NCBI GenBank assembly: GCA_047631555.1
Contig: JBLHZY010000001.1
Location: 1,339,930-1,403,929, forward strand
Length of the DNA: 64,000 nucleotides
Source of the DNA: JBLHZY01 sp047631555
GTDB lineage: Bacteria > Pseudomonadota > Alphaproteobacteria > Rhodobacterales > Rhodobacteraceae
Direction: 5' to 3'
This document shows, piece after piece, positions 1 to 9,378 of the stretch; position 1 is the first letter of the stretch; each line of letters begins with the position of its first letter. Under the pieces are notes generated by a model. That model did no database searches, was not told the DNA's origin, and worked only from the letters and a program-made list of their open reading frames with translations. Position numbers and translations under genes: made by a program.

Positions 1-1
1 G

Positions 2-1906
2 CTGAACCTAATCAATGAAGACGCCCGCGCGCTGATCTCTGAACAGCTCAAAACATGGCGTTCCCTGCGCGATGAAATGGAAGAAAACGGCATCTCGATT
101 TGCAGCCGTAAAAAGCTTGATAAAGACGATCTCAAACATCTCAAAACCCTGTTTATGGAAAGCGTCTTTCCGGTACTCTCGCCGCTCGCGATCGACCCGG
201 CGCACCCGTTTCCGTTTATCCCAAACATGGGCTCCGTGCTCGCACTTCAGCTCAAAAGAAGCCGCGACGGGCGCGCGCTTCAAGCGCTTTTGCCGATCCC
301 AAATCAGATCGACCGCTTCGTCTCCCTGCCCGAACGCAACGGCAATACCCGCTTCCTGCCGCTCGAAGAACTGCTGCTTATTCATATAGATAGCCTGTTT
401 CCCGGCTATGAAGTCGGCGGCTCTTGCACATTTCGCGTGCTGCGCGATTCCGATTTGGAGGTCGAGGATGAGGCCGAAGACCTGGTGCGCGAATTTGAAG
501 TTGCGCTAAAGCGGCGCCGGCGCGGCGAGGTCGTGCGCCTGACCATAACGGATGGCGCGCCCGCCTCTCTGCGCCGGATGATCGAGCGCGAATTGCACGT
601 CACTCAAGACGAAGTTGTCGAGATGGACGGGCTGATTGGGCTGGCCGATCTGAGCCAACTTGTGCGCGACAATCGCCCCGATCTGCTCTGGCCGACCTTC
701 ACCCCGCGCGTGCCCGAACGGGTGCAGGATTTTGAGGGCGATATGTTCGCCGCGATCCGCCAAAAAGACATGCTCCTGCACCATCCCTACGAGACATTTG
801 ATATGGTCGTGCGCTTCTTGCATCAGGCGGCCAATGATCCCGATGTCGTGGCGATCAAACAAACGCTCTATCGCACATCGCGCGATAGCCCCATCGTCTC
901 GGCGCTTTGTGATGCGGCCGATCAGGGCAAATCTGTCACCGCCCTAGTTGAACTCAAAGCGCGCTTTGACGAGGCCGCCAATATCCGCCAATCGCGCCGC
1001 CTAGAGCGGGCTGGCGCGCATGTGGTCTACGGCTTTATCAACTACAAAACCCACGCGAAAATCTCGACCGTGGTGCGCCGCGAAGGCGACAAATTGGTCA
1101 CCTATACCCATTTTGGCACCGGCAATTATCACCCCATTACGGCGCGCATTTACACCGATCTTTCGCTGTTTACCTGCGATGCCGATCTGGGCCGCGACGC
1201 GACCAAAGTGTTCAATTTTCTTTCCGGCTATGCGCAACCCGAAGGCCTTCAAAACCTTGCGATTTCACCGGTTTCGCTCAAACAATCCCTGCTCGACAGC
1301 ATCGCCCGCGAGGCCGATTTGGCCCGCGATGGCAAGCCTGCTGAAATCTGGGCCAAGATGAATGCGCTGGTCGAACCCGATGTGATCGATGCGCTCTATA
1401 TGGCAAGCCAAGCAGGCGTCAAAATCAAGCTGGTGATCCGCGGCATTTGCGCGCTGCGCCCCGGCATTGTCGGCCTGTCGGAAAACATCCGGGTCAAATC
1501 CATCGTGGGGCGCTTTTTGGAACATTCGCGCATTGTTTGCTTTGGCAATGGCTATGGGCTGCCGGCCAAAAAAGCCCGCGTCTATATCTCCTCTGCCGAT
1601 TGGATGGCGCGCAATTTGAACCGGCGCGTTGAGACCCTGATCGAGATCACCAACGCAACCGTAAAGGCCCAGATTGTCAGCCAAATCATGGCCGCCAATA
1701 TGGCCGATCAGGCGCAAAGCTGGGTGCTTGATGCCTATGGCACATGGCGCCGCCCAGAGATGGCGCCCGACGCGCATCCGTTCAATTGCCACAAGTTTTT
1801 CATGGAAAACCCCTCTCTTTCCGGGCGCGGCTCGGCTGGGGCCTCTGACGTTCCCAAACTGGCGCATTCCGAAGACGAAACCGCGCCAAACAGCGCGAGC
1901 CAATAA
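2..1906 (+). CDS. ppk1: Polyphosphate kinase 1, C-terminal part (5' end outside window)
   Basis: Polymerises the terminal phosphate of ATP into polyphosphate, reversibly. The frame is open from base 2, so about 634 codons are visible and the N-terminal domain start is missing; family members are roughly 690-730 residues. The phospho-acceptor histidine of the family lies in the THAK motif (His codon 1052-1054), followed by the conserved FGTGNYHPITARIYTD segment. C-terminal PLD-like motifs with ADWMARNLNRRVE are present. ppx follows on the same strand after 98 bp, the usual synthesis/degradation pairing. Nothing suggests damage. Confidence 0.95.
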   Translation: MNLINEDARALISEQLKTWRSLRDEMEENGISICSRKKLDKDDLKHLKTLFMESVFPVLSPLAIDPAHPFPFIPNMGSVLALQLKRSRDGRALQALLPIPNQIDRFVSLPERNGNTRFLPLEELLLIHIDSLFPGYEVGGSCTFRVLRDSDLEVEDEAEDLVREFEVALKRRRRGEVVRLTITDGAPASLRRMIERELHVTQDEVVEMDGLIGLADLSQLVRDNRPDLLWPTFTPRVPERVQDFEGDMFAAIRQKDMLLHHPYETFDMVVRFLHQAANDPDVVAIKQTLYRTSRDSPIVSALCDAADQGKSVTALVELKARFDEAANIRQSRRLERAGAHVVYGFINYKTHAKISTVVRREGDKLVTYTHFGTGNYHPITARIYTDLSLFTCDADLGRDATKVFNFLSGYAQPEGLQNLAISPVSLKQSLLDSIAREADLARDGKPAEIWAKMNALVEPDVIDALYMASQAGVKIKLVIRGICALRPGIVGLSENIRVKSIVGRFLEHSRIVCFGNGYGLPAKKARVYISSADWMARNLNRRVETLIEITNATVKAQIVSQIMAANMADQAQSWVLDAYGTWRRPEMAPDAHPFNCHKFFMENPSLSGRGSAGASDVPKLAHSEDETAPNSASQ

Positions 1907-2004
1907 TGCCATTGAGCGCGAAATAGACCATTTGCCCAACGGCGCGCATTGACCCTCCCGCTCGCAATAGGCAAGGTCGAAATCGAAACGAACCCGGAGC
2001 CGCC

Positions 2005-3576
2005 GTGAACACGATCACTCCCCAGACCGAGGAATGGGGCCCCTTTGGGCGCCCGCTGTTTGACGATGCGAAAGCGCGCGGATTGGCGCGGGTTGGCGTT
2101 GTTGATGTCGGTTCAAACTCGGTGCGGCTGGTGATTTTTGATGGGGCGGCGCGCAGCCCGGCCTATTTCTACAACGAAAAAATCCTCTGCGGCCTTGGTG
2201 CAGGGCTTGGCGAAACCGGCGCGCTCAATCCCGAAGGCAAAAGGCGCGCGCTTGCAGCGATCAAACGCTTTCAATTGCTGGCCAAGGGCATGGGCATCCC
2301 GCCGCTTACCGCCGTTGCCACCGCCGCCATGCGCGAAGCCACCGATGGCCCCGCCTTTCGCGCCCAGATCGAGGCCGAAACAGGCCTGCGCCTTTGGGTG
2401 ATCGATGGCGAAGAAGAGGCCCGCCTATCCGCCCAAGGCGTGCTGCTCGGCTGGCCCGAGGCCGATGGGCTTATCTGCGATATTGGCGGCTCCTCGATGG
2501 AACTGGCCGAGCTGCACGGCGGGCGCGTCGGCAAACGGCTGACCTCGCCGCTTGGGCCGCTAAAGTTGCAAGATATCAAGGGCGGGCGCAAAGCCCTTAA
2601 GGCGCATATCGCTGAAATCATTGAAGATCTCGCGATCCACATGGGCACGGATTATAAGCGCATCTTTCTTGTTGGCGGCTCTTGGCGGGCCATTGCGCGC
2701 ATCGATATGGAGCGGCGCGGCTATCCGCTGCACGTGCTGCATGAATACCGGATGACGCCTAAATCCGTCTCTCAAACGGTGAAATTTATCCGTGACGGCG
2801 ATATGACCGATTTGCGCGCGCGCACCGGAACGTCAGAGGCGCGCATGGCGCTCGTGCCGATTGCATCGGAAGTTCTGCGCCAATTGGTCCGTCGTTTTGG
2901 CCCCAAAGAGATCGCGATTTCCAGCTATGGCATTCGCGAAGGCATGCTGTTTGAACAGATGCCCGCCGCCCTGCGCGCCCGCGATCCCTTGATCGAAGCC
3001 TGCCGCTTTGCCGAGCATAAAGATGCGCGCATGCCCGGCTCTGGCAAGGCGCTTTATCGCTTTTTGGAGCCGATATTTCGCGGCCAAAATGACGCCCGCA
3101 TTCGCCTCGTAAAAGCCGCCTGCCTGCTGCATGACGTGACCTGGCGCGCCCATCCCGATTACCGCGCCGAAGTCTGTTTTGACAATGCCACGCGCGCCAA
3201 TCTGGGCGGGCTAAATCATCGCGAGCGCGTCTTCCTGGGCCTTTCGCTTTTGCACCGCTACAAAAACAATCGCGAAGGGACTTCTTTTGCCCCGCTCTTT
3301 GGCCTGCTCTCGGAAAAAGAGATCAACGACGCCGAGGTTCTTGGCAAGGCGATGCGCTTTGGCGCGATGTTCTCCGTGCGCGATCCCGATGCGATTGCAT
3401 CGCTGAAATACTACCCCAAGAAAAAGCAGCTCGATCTGCGGATTGACCCGGCCATGCAGGATCTTTTTGGCGAAGTGGCGCAGGCGCGCTTTGCCTCTCT
3501 TGCGACCTCTCTGGGCGCGCAAACTCAGGTCAAAATCCGCAAGTCGCACAAGGCTAAAGCGCCAGATCAACCGTGA
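2005..3576 (+). CDS. ppx: Exopolyphosphatase / Ppx-GppA phosphatase
   Basis: Removes terminal phosphates from polyphosphate (or the 5' phosphate of pppGpp in GppA-type members). The 523-residue product has the ASKHA-fold phosphate-binding motif VDVGSNSVRLV at residues 33-43 and DIGGSSMEL near 158. The C-terminal ~200 residues form a helical HD-like extension, so this is the long alphaproteobacterial form. The start is GTG, chosen because GGAGC lies a few bases upstream and no ATG fits better. It follows ppk1 and probably shares its transcript. Its last codons overlap the convergent 3554-4600 gene by 23 bp. Confidence 0.92.
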   Translation: MNTITPQTEEWGPFGRPLFDDAKARGLARVGVVDVGSNSVRLVIFDGAARSPAYFYNEKILCGLGAGLGETGALNPEGKRRALAAIKRFQLLAKGMGIPPLTAVATAAMREATDGPAFRAQIEAETGLRLWVIDGEEEARLSAQGVLLGWPEADGLICDIGGSSMELAELHGGRVGKRLTSPLGPLKLQDIKGGRKALKAHIAEIIEDLAIHMGTDYKRIFLVGGSWRAIARIDMERRGYPLHVLHEYRMTPKSVSQTVKFIRDGDMTDLRARTGTSEARMALVPIASEVLRQLVRRFGPKEIAISSYGIREGMLFEQMPAALRARDPLIEACRFAEHKDARMPGSGKALYRFLEPIFRGQNDARIRLVKAACLLHDVTWRAHPDYRAEVCFDNATRANLGGLNHRERVFLGLSLLHRYKNNREGTSFAPLFGLLSEKEINDAEVLGKAMRFGAMFSVRDPDAIASLKYYPKKKQLDLRIDPAMQDLFGEVAQARFASLATSLGAQTQVKIRKSHKAKAPDQP

Positions 3577-4600
3577 CCGGAAAGTGATCCGAGGCCGTTA
3601 GCAGCGCCTCGCGCAACTCTTGATCTCGGTAACAATCGTGATCGTCAAAGGGATGCCAAATGCGCCAAACCGCGCCCTTTTGCGCCAAGTCTTCCGAAAG
3701 CATCACATAGTCCAAAAGCGCCGAAAGCCAGCGTTTTTCATGCTTGATCCAGAAGCGCGCCGAAACAGGCGCCGCCCCGATCTTCTGCCCCAAAGCCATG
3801 CGCGCATGTGGCTCAACCAAAGGCGTTAGAGTTGCGCCGTTTTCGCCCTCTTCCGCGCCCAAAACGATCTCAATCCCGGAACGGCCAAACAGCTTTTCGT
3901 ATTCATCAAGCCCCGGGCCATCGTTAAAATCGCCCAAGACAATAAGCGGCTCATTGCGCGCCAAATGCTCCTCAACACGGGCGCGCAACCAGATGCATTG
4001 GGCCAGTTGTTTGCGCCGATTATCAATCGAAATCCGCATCACATCGGCCCGTTTGCGCGCGCCATGCGGGGCCTTGGATTTGGCATGCACACCGATCATC
4101 CGAAACGTCGCGCCTGTCGCCAAGGATTCCATCGCCAATTCCAGCGGCGGTTTAGAAAACCGGACCAAATCAGGCGCCCCATCCACATTGAGATCAAGGC
4201 GAAACACCCCGTCAAAGCGCGGCGCCTCAGCCGAGCCCTTCTTGCCCGTCGGCTCACCAATTGGATCATGATGGGCGCGCAGAACGTCTGGGTCGTAAAG
4301 CAGTGCAATCTCCTGCTGCGTTTCGCTGACAAACCCAAGCACAGCCGCGCGTGTCCGCAGCCCCGCCCATTCAGCAAACCGTTCCAGCGCATGGCCGCCA
4401 TTGCGGCGCAAATGCCCGTCTGGCGCCTCGATCACCATAATCGCATCCGCATCTAACGCTTTGAAAACAAGCGACAAAGCCTCCAACTGCTCGGCGCGTT
4501 TGACGTCGCGCCGGCCCGACCATTGCAGATCATCCATAACGGTTCCGGCTTCATCAAAGAGGTTGGCGAACCACTCTACATTGTATGTAGCGATCCGCAT
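3554..4600 (-). CDS. Endonuclease/exonuclease/phosphatase family protein
   Basis: A 348-residue member of the EEP (DNase I-like) metal-dependent phosphodiesterase fold; the substrate cannot be told from sequence. Fold motifs appear in order: TYNVEWF at residues 4-10, VIEAPDG near 56, GVHAKSKAP near 170, LGDFND near 222 and SDHFPV close to the C-terminus, covering the catalytic Asn, Glu, His and Asp residues. No signal peptide is seen, so it is probably cytoplasmic. The ATG shares one base with the stop of the upstream TerB/J-domain gene, indicating translational coupling. Confidence 0.85.
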   Translation of the reverse strand: MRIATYNVEWFANLFDEAGTVMDDLQWSGRRDVKRAEQLEALSLVFKALDADAIMVIEAPDGHLRRNGGHALERFAEWAGLRTRAAVLGFVSETQQEIALLYDPDVLRAHHDPIGEPTGKKGSAEAPRFDGVFRLDLNVDGAPDLVRFSKPPLELAMESLATGATFRMIGVHAKSKAPHGARKRADVMRISIDNRRKQLAQCIWLRARVEEHLARNEPLIVLGDFNDGPGLDEYEKLFGRSGIEIVLGAEEGENGATLTPLVEPHARMALGQKIGAAPVSARFWIKHEKRWLSALLDYVMLSEDLAQKGAVWRIWHPFDDHDCYRDQELREALLTASDHFPVTVDLAL

Positions 4601-5301
4601 CAGAGCGCCGCCGCCTCGCTGCCTGCGCGCAATGCCTGCACCTCATCCCATGCCCGATTGATGCAAATCAGCCGCGCCTCAGCAAGCTTGATCGCCTCAC
4701 GCGGAACCCCGCGCGCCGCAACCGCATCTGGGTGCGTTTGGCGCACCAATGCGCGCCAGGCTTTGCGGATTTCGGCAATTGGCGCATCTGGCGAAACCCC
4801 AAGCGCGTCATAGGGATCGGGGGCTGCATCGGGCACAAACCGCGCCTGAAGCGCGCGAAACTGCCGCTCTTCCATGCCAAAAATCTCTGCCACGCGGGCC
4901 AAAAAGGCCTCTTCGGCGGGATGATACTCGCCGTCGGCCATGGCGATATGAAACAAGCCCTCAAGCAGATCGCAAAGCGCTGGCGACTGCGGCCCAAACA
5001 TCGCAGCAATCCGCCCGGCATATTCTTCAAAACCAGCGACATCCTTGCGCGCCATGTTGAAAACCCGCGCCGCGTTGGCCTCTTCGCTCGCAGGAATAGT
5101 GAAAACCTCGCGAAAGGCCGTGACCTCATCGCGGGTCACCAAACCATCGGCTTTGGCCATCTTGGCGCCCAAAGCAATCACCGCAATCGCAAAGCCGACC
5201 CGCCGTTCGGGCGCCGAGCGCAAGCGATCAAAAACAGCCGAAAGCCCCTCGCCCGAAGCAAGGGCGGCCAAGGCTTCGGCAATGCGGGTCCAAAGTGACA
5301 T
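4600..5301 (-). CDS. TerB-like plus DnaJ-domain protein (DjlA-like)
   Basis: The 233-residue product joins an N-terminal helical TerB/DjlA-type domain (about residues 25-150, with acidic AKADGLVTRDE and AMADGEYHPAEE repeats) to a C-terminal J domain (about 163-225) with the HPD tripeptide that stimulates Hsp70 ATPase. It lacks the membrane anchor of E. coli DjlA, so it is expected to be a soluble DnaK co-chaperone. Its stop overlaps the start of the downstream EEP-family gene by one base, so the two are translated together. The actual client is unknown. Confidence 0.85.
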   Translation of the reverse strand: MSLWTRIAEALAALASGEGLSAVFDRLRSAPERRVGFAIAVIALGAKMAKADGLVTRDEVTAFREVFTIPASEEANAARVFNMARKDVAGFEEYAGRIAAMFGPQSPALCDLLEGLFHIAMADGEYHPAEEAFLARVAEIFGMEERQFRALQARFVPDAAPDPYDALGVSPDAPIAEIRKAWRALVRQTHPDAVAARGVPREAIKLAEARLICINRAWDEVQALRAGSEAAAL

Positions 5302-5344
5302 GGGGGTTAAGATAGGCCTTTGCGCAGCGGAAGTCAGCCGCAGA

Positions 5345-5833
5345 TCACAGAAATTTCTGCATTAGGATCAGATCATGCCATCGCTCGAACTTGCGGCCAA
5401 CTTGCGGCAAGCGCCCGGCGATCTCATATCCCAAGGCCACGTGAAAGGCGATCGAGGCGGCGTTTTCCGCGTCAATCCCGCCAAACATCGAGTGATGACC
5501 CGCTGCGCGCGCGTGATCCTCGACCGCCTTCATCAAAGCGCGGCCAAGGCCCGTTCCTTGGGCGTCCTCGGAGATATAGACCGAATGTTCCATCGTGTGA
5601 CGATAGCCGGAATTGTTGCGAAACTGATCGTATGTGGCATAGCCCACCACCGCGCCGTCCTGTTCGGCCACAAAGAATTCGCGCCCATCCCGGCGGCGGT
5701 GTTCGATCATCGTGGCCCAGTCCTCAGCGCTGCGCTCGACATCGGAAAAACTCGCCGCTGAGGTGGCGATCACGGGGGCCATAATGGCGATAAGGGCGGG
5801 GATATCTTGGGTTGTGGCAGGGCGAAGCAGCAT
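5345..5833 (-). CDS. GNAT family N-acetyltransferase (phosphinothricin acetyltransferase-like)
   Basis: A 162-residue single-domain GNAT enzyme transferring acetyl from acetyl-CoA to an amine. The acetyl-CoA-binding motif A reads YISEDAQGTGLGRALM (about residues 89-104). The N-terminus MLLRPATTQD and the GYATYDQFR strand resemble the Pat/YncA subgroup, which acts on phosphinothricin-like or amino-acid substrates; the native substrate is not known. It follows the VOC-protein gene by 18 bp on the same strand, so the two are probably cotranscribed. Confidence 0.85.
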   Translation of the reverse strand: MLLRPATTQDIPALIAIMAPVIATSAASFSDVERSAEDWATMIEHRRRDGREFFVAEQDGAVVGYATYDQFRNNSGYRHTMEHSVYISEDAQGTGLGRALMKAVEDHARAAGHHSMFGGIDAENAASIAFHVALGYEIAGRLPQVGRKFERWHDLILMQKFL

Positions 5834-5851
5834 AGCGGCGATCCTTGGCGC

Positions 5852-6469
5852 TTAAAAAACGCGCATGCCCGAGGGCGTTGATATTTCACAGCCCAAAGCC
5901 GGATTGGCCCCGCGCGCGATATGAATATCAATGCCCGGATCGCCCATTTTCTGCAAGGCCGCTTGCAGGGCCTCAGCGCGCGGATGGCTGATATAAAGCG
6001 TCTCAAGCCGCAATCCGTGATCGGGCAGATCGGGCGCGGGCAGCGCGCTTTGCCATTCAATCAATGCCGGAAAGCCGCCATCAAAGGGCAGTTTTCCATC
6101 CGCAGGAACCGCCATGCGCCAGCGATAATCGCCCCGGCTAAGCGCCATCGGCGCGCCCGCTCCGCGCGGGGCCATTTCAAGCGCAGCGTCAAGATCATCG
6201 ACCCGCGCAATCCAATTGGAAAGCCGCGCCATACCGGCAAAATTATCAAGATCAAACCAGCGCGGCTGATCGGGCGCGACCGCCTCAGGATCGACCGCAA
6301 TCAACTCAAGATAGAGATCAGGCCCCAATGAAATCAAATGGTTATGCGTGCCCATCGCGCTATGCTCGCCGCGCGGCTGCATAGGCGCCCCAAGCACATG
6401 CTCAAGCCATTCGCGCGCCGGCGCAAGATCGGTGCAAGCGATTGCGATGTGATCCAAAGTAAAGCTCAT
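5852..6469 (-). CDS. VOC-fold (glyoxalase-like) domain protein
   Basis: A 205-residue protein of the vicinal-oxygen-chelate superfamily, probably the Glyoxalase_3-like group. The opening LDHIAIACTDLAPAREWLEH and the LISLGPDLYLELIAVDPE segment are typical of the first beta-alpha-beta-beta-beta module and carry a metal-ligand His and Glu. The second module is less clear. The reaction cannot be assigned. The gene lies directly upstream of the GNAT gene and is separated from the mutase gene on its other side by a clear terminator. Confidence 0.75.
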   Translation of the reverse strand: MSFTLDHIAIACTDLAPAREWLEHVLGAPMQPRGEHSAMGTHNHLISLGPDLYLELIAVDPEAVAPDQPRWFDLDNFAGMARLSNWIARVDDLDAALEMAPRGAGAPMALSRGDYRWRMAVPADGKLPFDGGFPALIEWQSALPAPDLPDHGLRLETLYISHPRAEALQAALQKMGDPGIDIHIARGANPALGCEISTPSGMRVF

Positions 6470-6531
6470 GGGGTGAGCCTAAGCGCCCTACCCAGGCTTG
6501 GAAAGGGGCCTTTGGCGGCGCTTTTCCCCTT

Positions 6532-6566
6532 AAAAAGGGGCGCGCAGTTTGCTCACCGCGCGCCCC
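6532..6566 (-). terminator. Rho-independent terminator of the mutase gene
   Basis: Read on the minus strand, a nine-base GGGGCGCGC/GCGCGCCCC stem with a 12-base loop is followed directly by five T residues. It lies 19 bp past the stop of the methylmalonyl-CoA mutase gene. Confidence 0.8.
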
Positions 6567-6584
6567 TATTTCTTTGCTCGAAAG

Positions 6585-8711
6585 CTAGTCCTGTGAAAGC
6601 AACGTCAGGATAGAACGGGCCGCTTCGGGAATGTTTGTGCCCGGGCCGAAAATCGCCTTAACGCCTGCGTTTTTGAGGAATTCGTAATCCTGTTGCGGGA
6701 TTACCCCGCCGCAAATCACGATCACATTATCCGCGCCCTGCTCTTTGAGCGCCGCTATCAACTTGGGCGCCAATGTCTTGTGACCCGCCGCCTGCGAAGA
6801 GATGCCGACGATATGCACGTCGTTATCAATCGCGTCCTGCGCGGCCTCTTCGGGTGTTTGAAACAGCGGCCCGACATCGACATCAAAACCAATATCGGCA
6901 AAGGCCGTGGCAATCACTTTTGCGCCGCGATCATGGCCGTCTTGGCCCATTTTCACCACGAGCATGCGGGGGCGGCGGCCCTCTTTTTCGGCAAAGGCTT
7001 CAACGTCGCGCTGAATGGCGGCAAAGCCCTCATCGCCTTCGTAAGCCGCGCCATAAACCCCGGCCAAAGTCTTAACTTCGGCGCGGTGACGCCCGAATGC
7101 TTTCTCCATTGCCATCGAAATCTCTCCTACTGTGGCGCGCGCGCGCGCGGCCTCAACCGCCAGTTCCAACAGATTGCCAGTGCCCTCTTTTGCGCCCTGC
7201 TCGAGCGCTGCCAATGTCGCGTCACAAGCCGCCTGATCCCGGCTTGCTTTGATCTTTTCAAGCCGCTCGATCTGGCTAAGACGCACAGCGACGTTATCCA
7301 CATCAAGAATATCGATTTCATCCTGCGTTTCGAGCTTAAACTTGTTGACCCCAACGATCACCTCGTCGCCCCGATCAACAGCCGCTTGGCGACGCGCCGC
7401 CGCTTCTTCAATGCGCAGCTTCGGCATGCCGGTCGCGACCGCCTTGGTCATCCCGCCCATTTCCTCGATCTCTTCGATGATTTTCCACGCTTCATCGGCC
7501 AAATCGGAGGTTAGCTTTTCGACGTAATAAGAGCCCGCCAGCGGATCGACGACATTGGTAACGCCCGTCTCGTTCTGCAAGATCAGCTGGGTGTTGCGCG
7601 CGATCCGCGAGGAAAACGCTGTTGGCAGCGCGATCGCCTCATCAAACGAGTTGGTGTGCAGCGATTGCGTTCCGCCCAAAACCGCGCTCATCGCTTCATA
7701 GGCGGTGCGCACGATGTTGTTGTAGGGGTCTTGCTCCTGCAAGCTCACGCCGGAAGTTTGGCAATGGGTGCGCAGCATCAAGCTGCCCGGCTTTTTCGGC
7801 TCAAACTCGGACATGATCTTGTGCCACAAGAAGCGCGCGGCGCGCAGCTTGGCCGCCTCCATGAAAAAGTTCATCCCGATCGCAAAGAAGAACGAAAGCC
7901 GCCCAGCAAAGGCATCAACATCCATCCCCGCATTGATCGCCGCGCGCACATATTCGCGCCCATCGGCCAGCGTAAACGCCAGCTCTTGGACGAGGTTCGC
8001 GCCCGCTTCCTGCATGTGATAGCCGGAGATCGAAATCGAGTTGAACCGCGGCATTTCATTCGAGGTGTATTGGATAATATCCGAAATGATCCGCATCGAG
8101 GGCTCGGGCGGATAAATATAGGTGTTGCGGACCATGAATTCTTTGAGAATATCGTTCTGAATGGTGCCCGAAAGCGCGGCGCGGGAAACGCCCTGCTCTT
8201 CGCCTGCAACGATGTAATTGGCCAGGATCGGGATCACCGCGCCGTTCATCGTCATCGACACAGAGACCTCGCCAAGCGGGATACCGTCAAAGAGGATTTT
8301 CATATCCTCAACGCTGTCAATCGCTACGCCGGCCTTGCCAACATCGCCCTCAACACGTGCGTGATCGCTATCGTATCCGCGGTGTGTGGCCAGATCGAAA
8401 GCAACCGAAACCCCCTGCTGACCAGCAGCTAAGGCCTTGCGATAAAAGGCATTACTTTCCTCAGCCGTGGAGAAACCCGCATATTGGCGCACGGTCCAAG
8501 GGCGGCCAGTATACATCGTGGCACGGGGGCCGCGCGTATAGGGCGGAACGCCGGGCATGCCGCCCAAATGGGGCAGGTCTTGCGCATCCTGAGCCGTATA
8601 AACCGGCTTTACGGCAATGCCCTCAGGGGTCTGCCAAGTGAGATCATCAATGCTGCGGCCGCGCAGCTCTTTTTCGGCGAGGGTTTTCCACTGGCTTTGA
8701 TCATCGCTCAT
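6585..8711 (-). CDS. scpA: Methylmalonyl-CoA mutase
   Basis: Adenosylcobalamin-dependent isomerisation of (R)-methylmalonyl-CoA to succinyl-CoA, the last step of propionyl-CoA assimilation. The 708-residue product has the N-terminal substrate-binding barrel (PYTRGPRATMYTGRPWTVRQ near residue 60) and a C-terminal B12 domain with the base-off motif GQDGHDRG near residue 588. It is the single-chain form. A longer frame exists, but MSDDQSQ is taken as the start because AAGGAG lies just upstream. The two carboxylase subunits are encoded in the same block on the same strand. The symbol follows E. coli usage; mcmA or bhbA is also used. Confidence 0.95.
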   Translation of the reverse strand: MSDDQSQWKTLAEKELRGRSIDDLTWQTPEGIAVKPVYTAQDAQDLPHLGGMPGVPPYTRGPRATMYTGRPWTVRQYAGFSTAEESNAFYRKALAAGQQGVSVAFDLATHRGYDSDHARVEGDVGKAGVAIDSVEDMKILFDGIPLGEVSVSMTMNGAVIPILANYIVAGEEQGVSRAALSGTIQNDILKEFMVRNTYIYPPEPSMRIISDIIQYTSNEMPRFNSISISGYHMQEAGANLVQELAFTLADGREYVRAAINAGMDVDAFAGRLSFFFAIGMNFFMEAAKLRAARFLWHKIMSEFEPKKPGSLMLRTHCQTSGVSLQEQDPYNNIVRTAYEAMSAVLGGTQSLHTNSFDEAIALPTAFSSRIARNTQLILQNETGVTNVVDPLAGSYYVEKLTSDLADEAWKIIEEIEEMGGMTKAVATGMPKLRIEEAAARRQAAVDRGDEVIVGVNKFKLETQDEIDILDVDNVAVRLSQIERLEKIKASRDQAACDATLAALEQGAKEGTGNLLELAVEAARARATVGEISMAMEKAFGRHRAEVKTLAGVYGAAYEGDEGFAAIQRDVEAFAEKEGRRPRMLVVKMGQDGHDRGAKVIATAFADIGFDVDVGPLFQTPEEAAQDAIDNDVHIVGISSQAAGHKTLAPKLIAALKEQGADNVIVICGGVIPQQDYEFLKNAGVKAIFGPGTNIPEAARSILTLLSQD

Positions 8712-8797
8712 TGGATGGCTCCTTTTGCAGTTTGGGGCGCTTGCCCCTTCGTATTTGCGCATCCTGCCCCTATATTGAGTCTATGGCAGGAGGATGC

Positions 8798-9289
8798 ATG
8801 AGAATTTTGGCGAAAATCGGAATTGCGGCGCGCGTGGGCACGGTTTGCTTGATGGCGATTGGCGGCGCGCTGAACGTGGCGCAGGCGGCGGATGTGCCCC
8901 AAGAGAATATCTATGGGCCCATGCCCGCCGCTGATCTGCAACTGGCTGATTTCAAATGGGAATTCCGCGTTGTCGTGGTCTTTGCCGACAGCCCGTTTGA
9001 TCCGGCCTACACAGAGCAAATGGAATTGCTGGCAACCCGCCCGGACTCGCTGATTGATCGCGATGTGGTGGTGATTACGGACACCGATCCCGAAGCGAAA
9101 TCCCCGATCCGCATGGCCCTGCGCCCGCGCGGTTTTTCCATGGTGATCATCGATAAACAGGGCAAAGTCGCCCTGCGCAAACCCTCGCCTTGGAGCATCC
9201 GCGAAATCAGCGCGAGCATTGATAAAATGCCGATGCGCCTGCAAGAATTGCGCGAACAGCGCATTGAGGCGCTCGAAGCGAAAGAATAA
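8798..9289 (+). CDS. DUF4174 domain-containing exported protein
   Basis: A 163-residue protein with a signal peptide (charged MRILAKIGIAARVG, hydrophobic stretch, cleavage expected after AQA) and a DUF4174 domain: FKWEFRVVVVFADSPFD, then VVVITDTDPE and a thioredoxin-like GFSMVIIDKQGKVALR. The family is thought to have a thioredoxin-like fold without the CXXC pair, and no cysteine pair is seen here. The start is fixed by AGGAGG five bases upstream. It is transcribed divergently from the mutase gene through an 86-bp gap. Function unknown. Confidence 0.8.
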   Translation: MRILAKIGIAARVGTVCLMAIGGALNVAQAADVPQENIYGPMPAADLQLADFKWEFRVVVVFADSPFDPAYTEQMELLATRPDSLIDRDVVVITDTDPEAKSPIRMALRPRGFSMVIIDKQGKVALRKPSPWSIREISASIDKMPMRLQELREQRIEALEAKE

Positions 9290-9378
9290 CGCTGAAATCT
9301 GCGCGGCCATGCAGGCGCCATTGATCGGGAAGCCATGCCCCCCGCCCAAATCCGCCCGGTTTATGGCCGCGCAATTGC

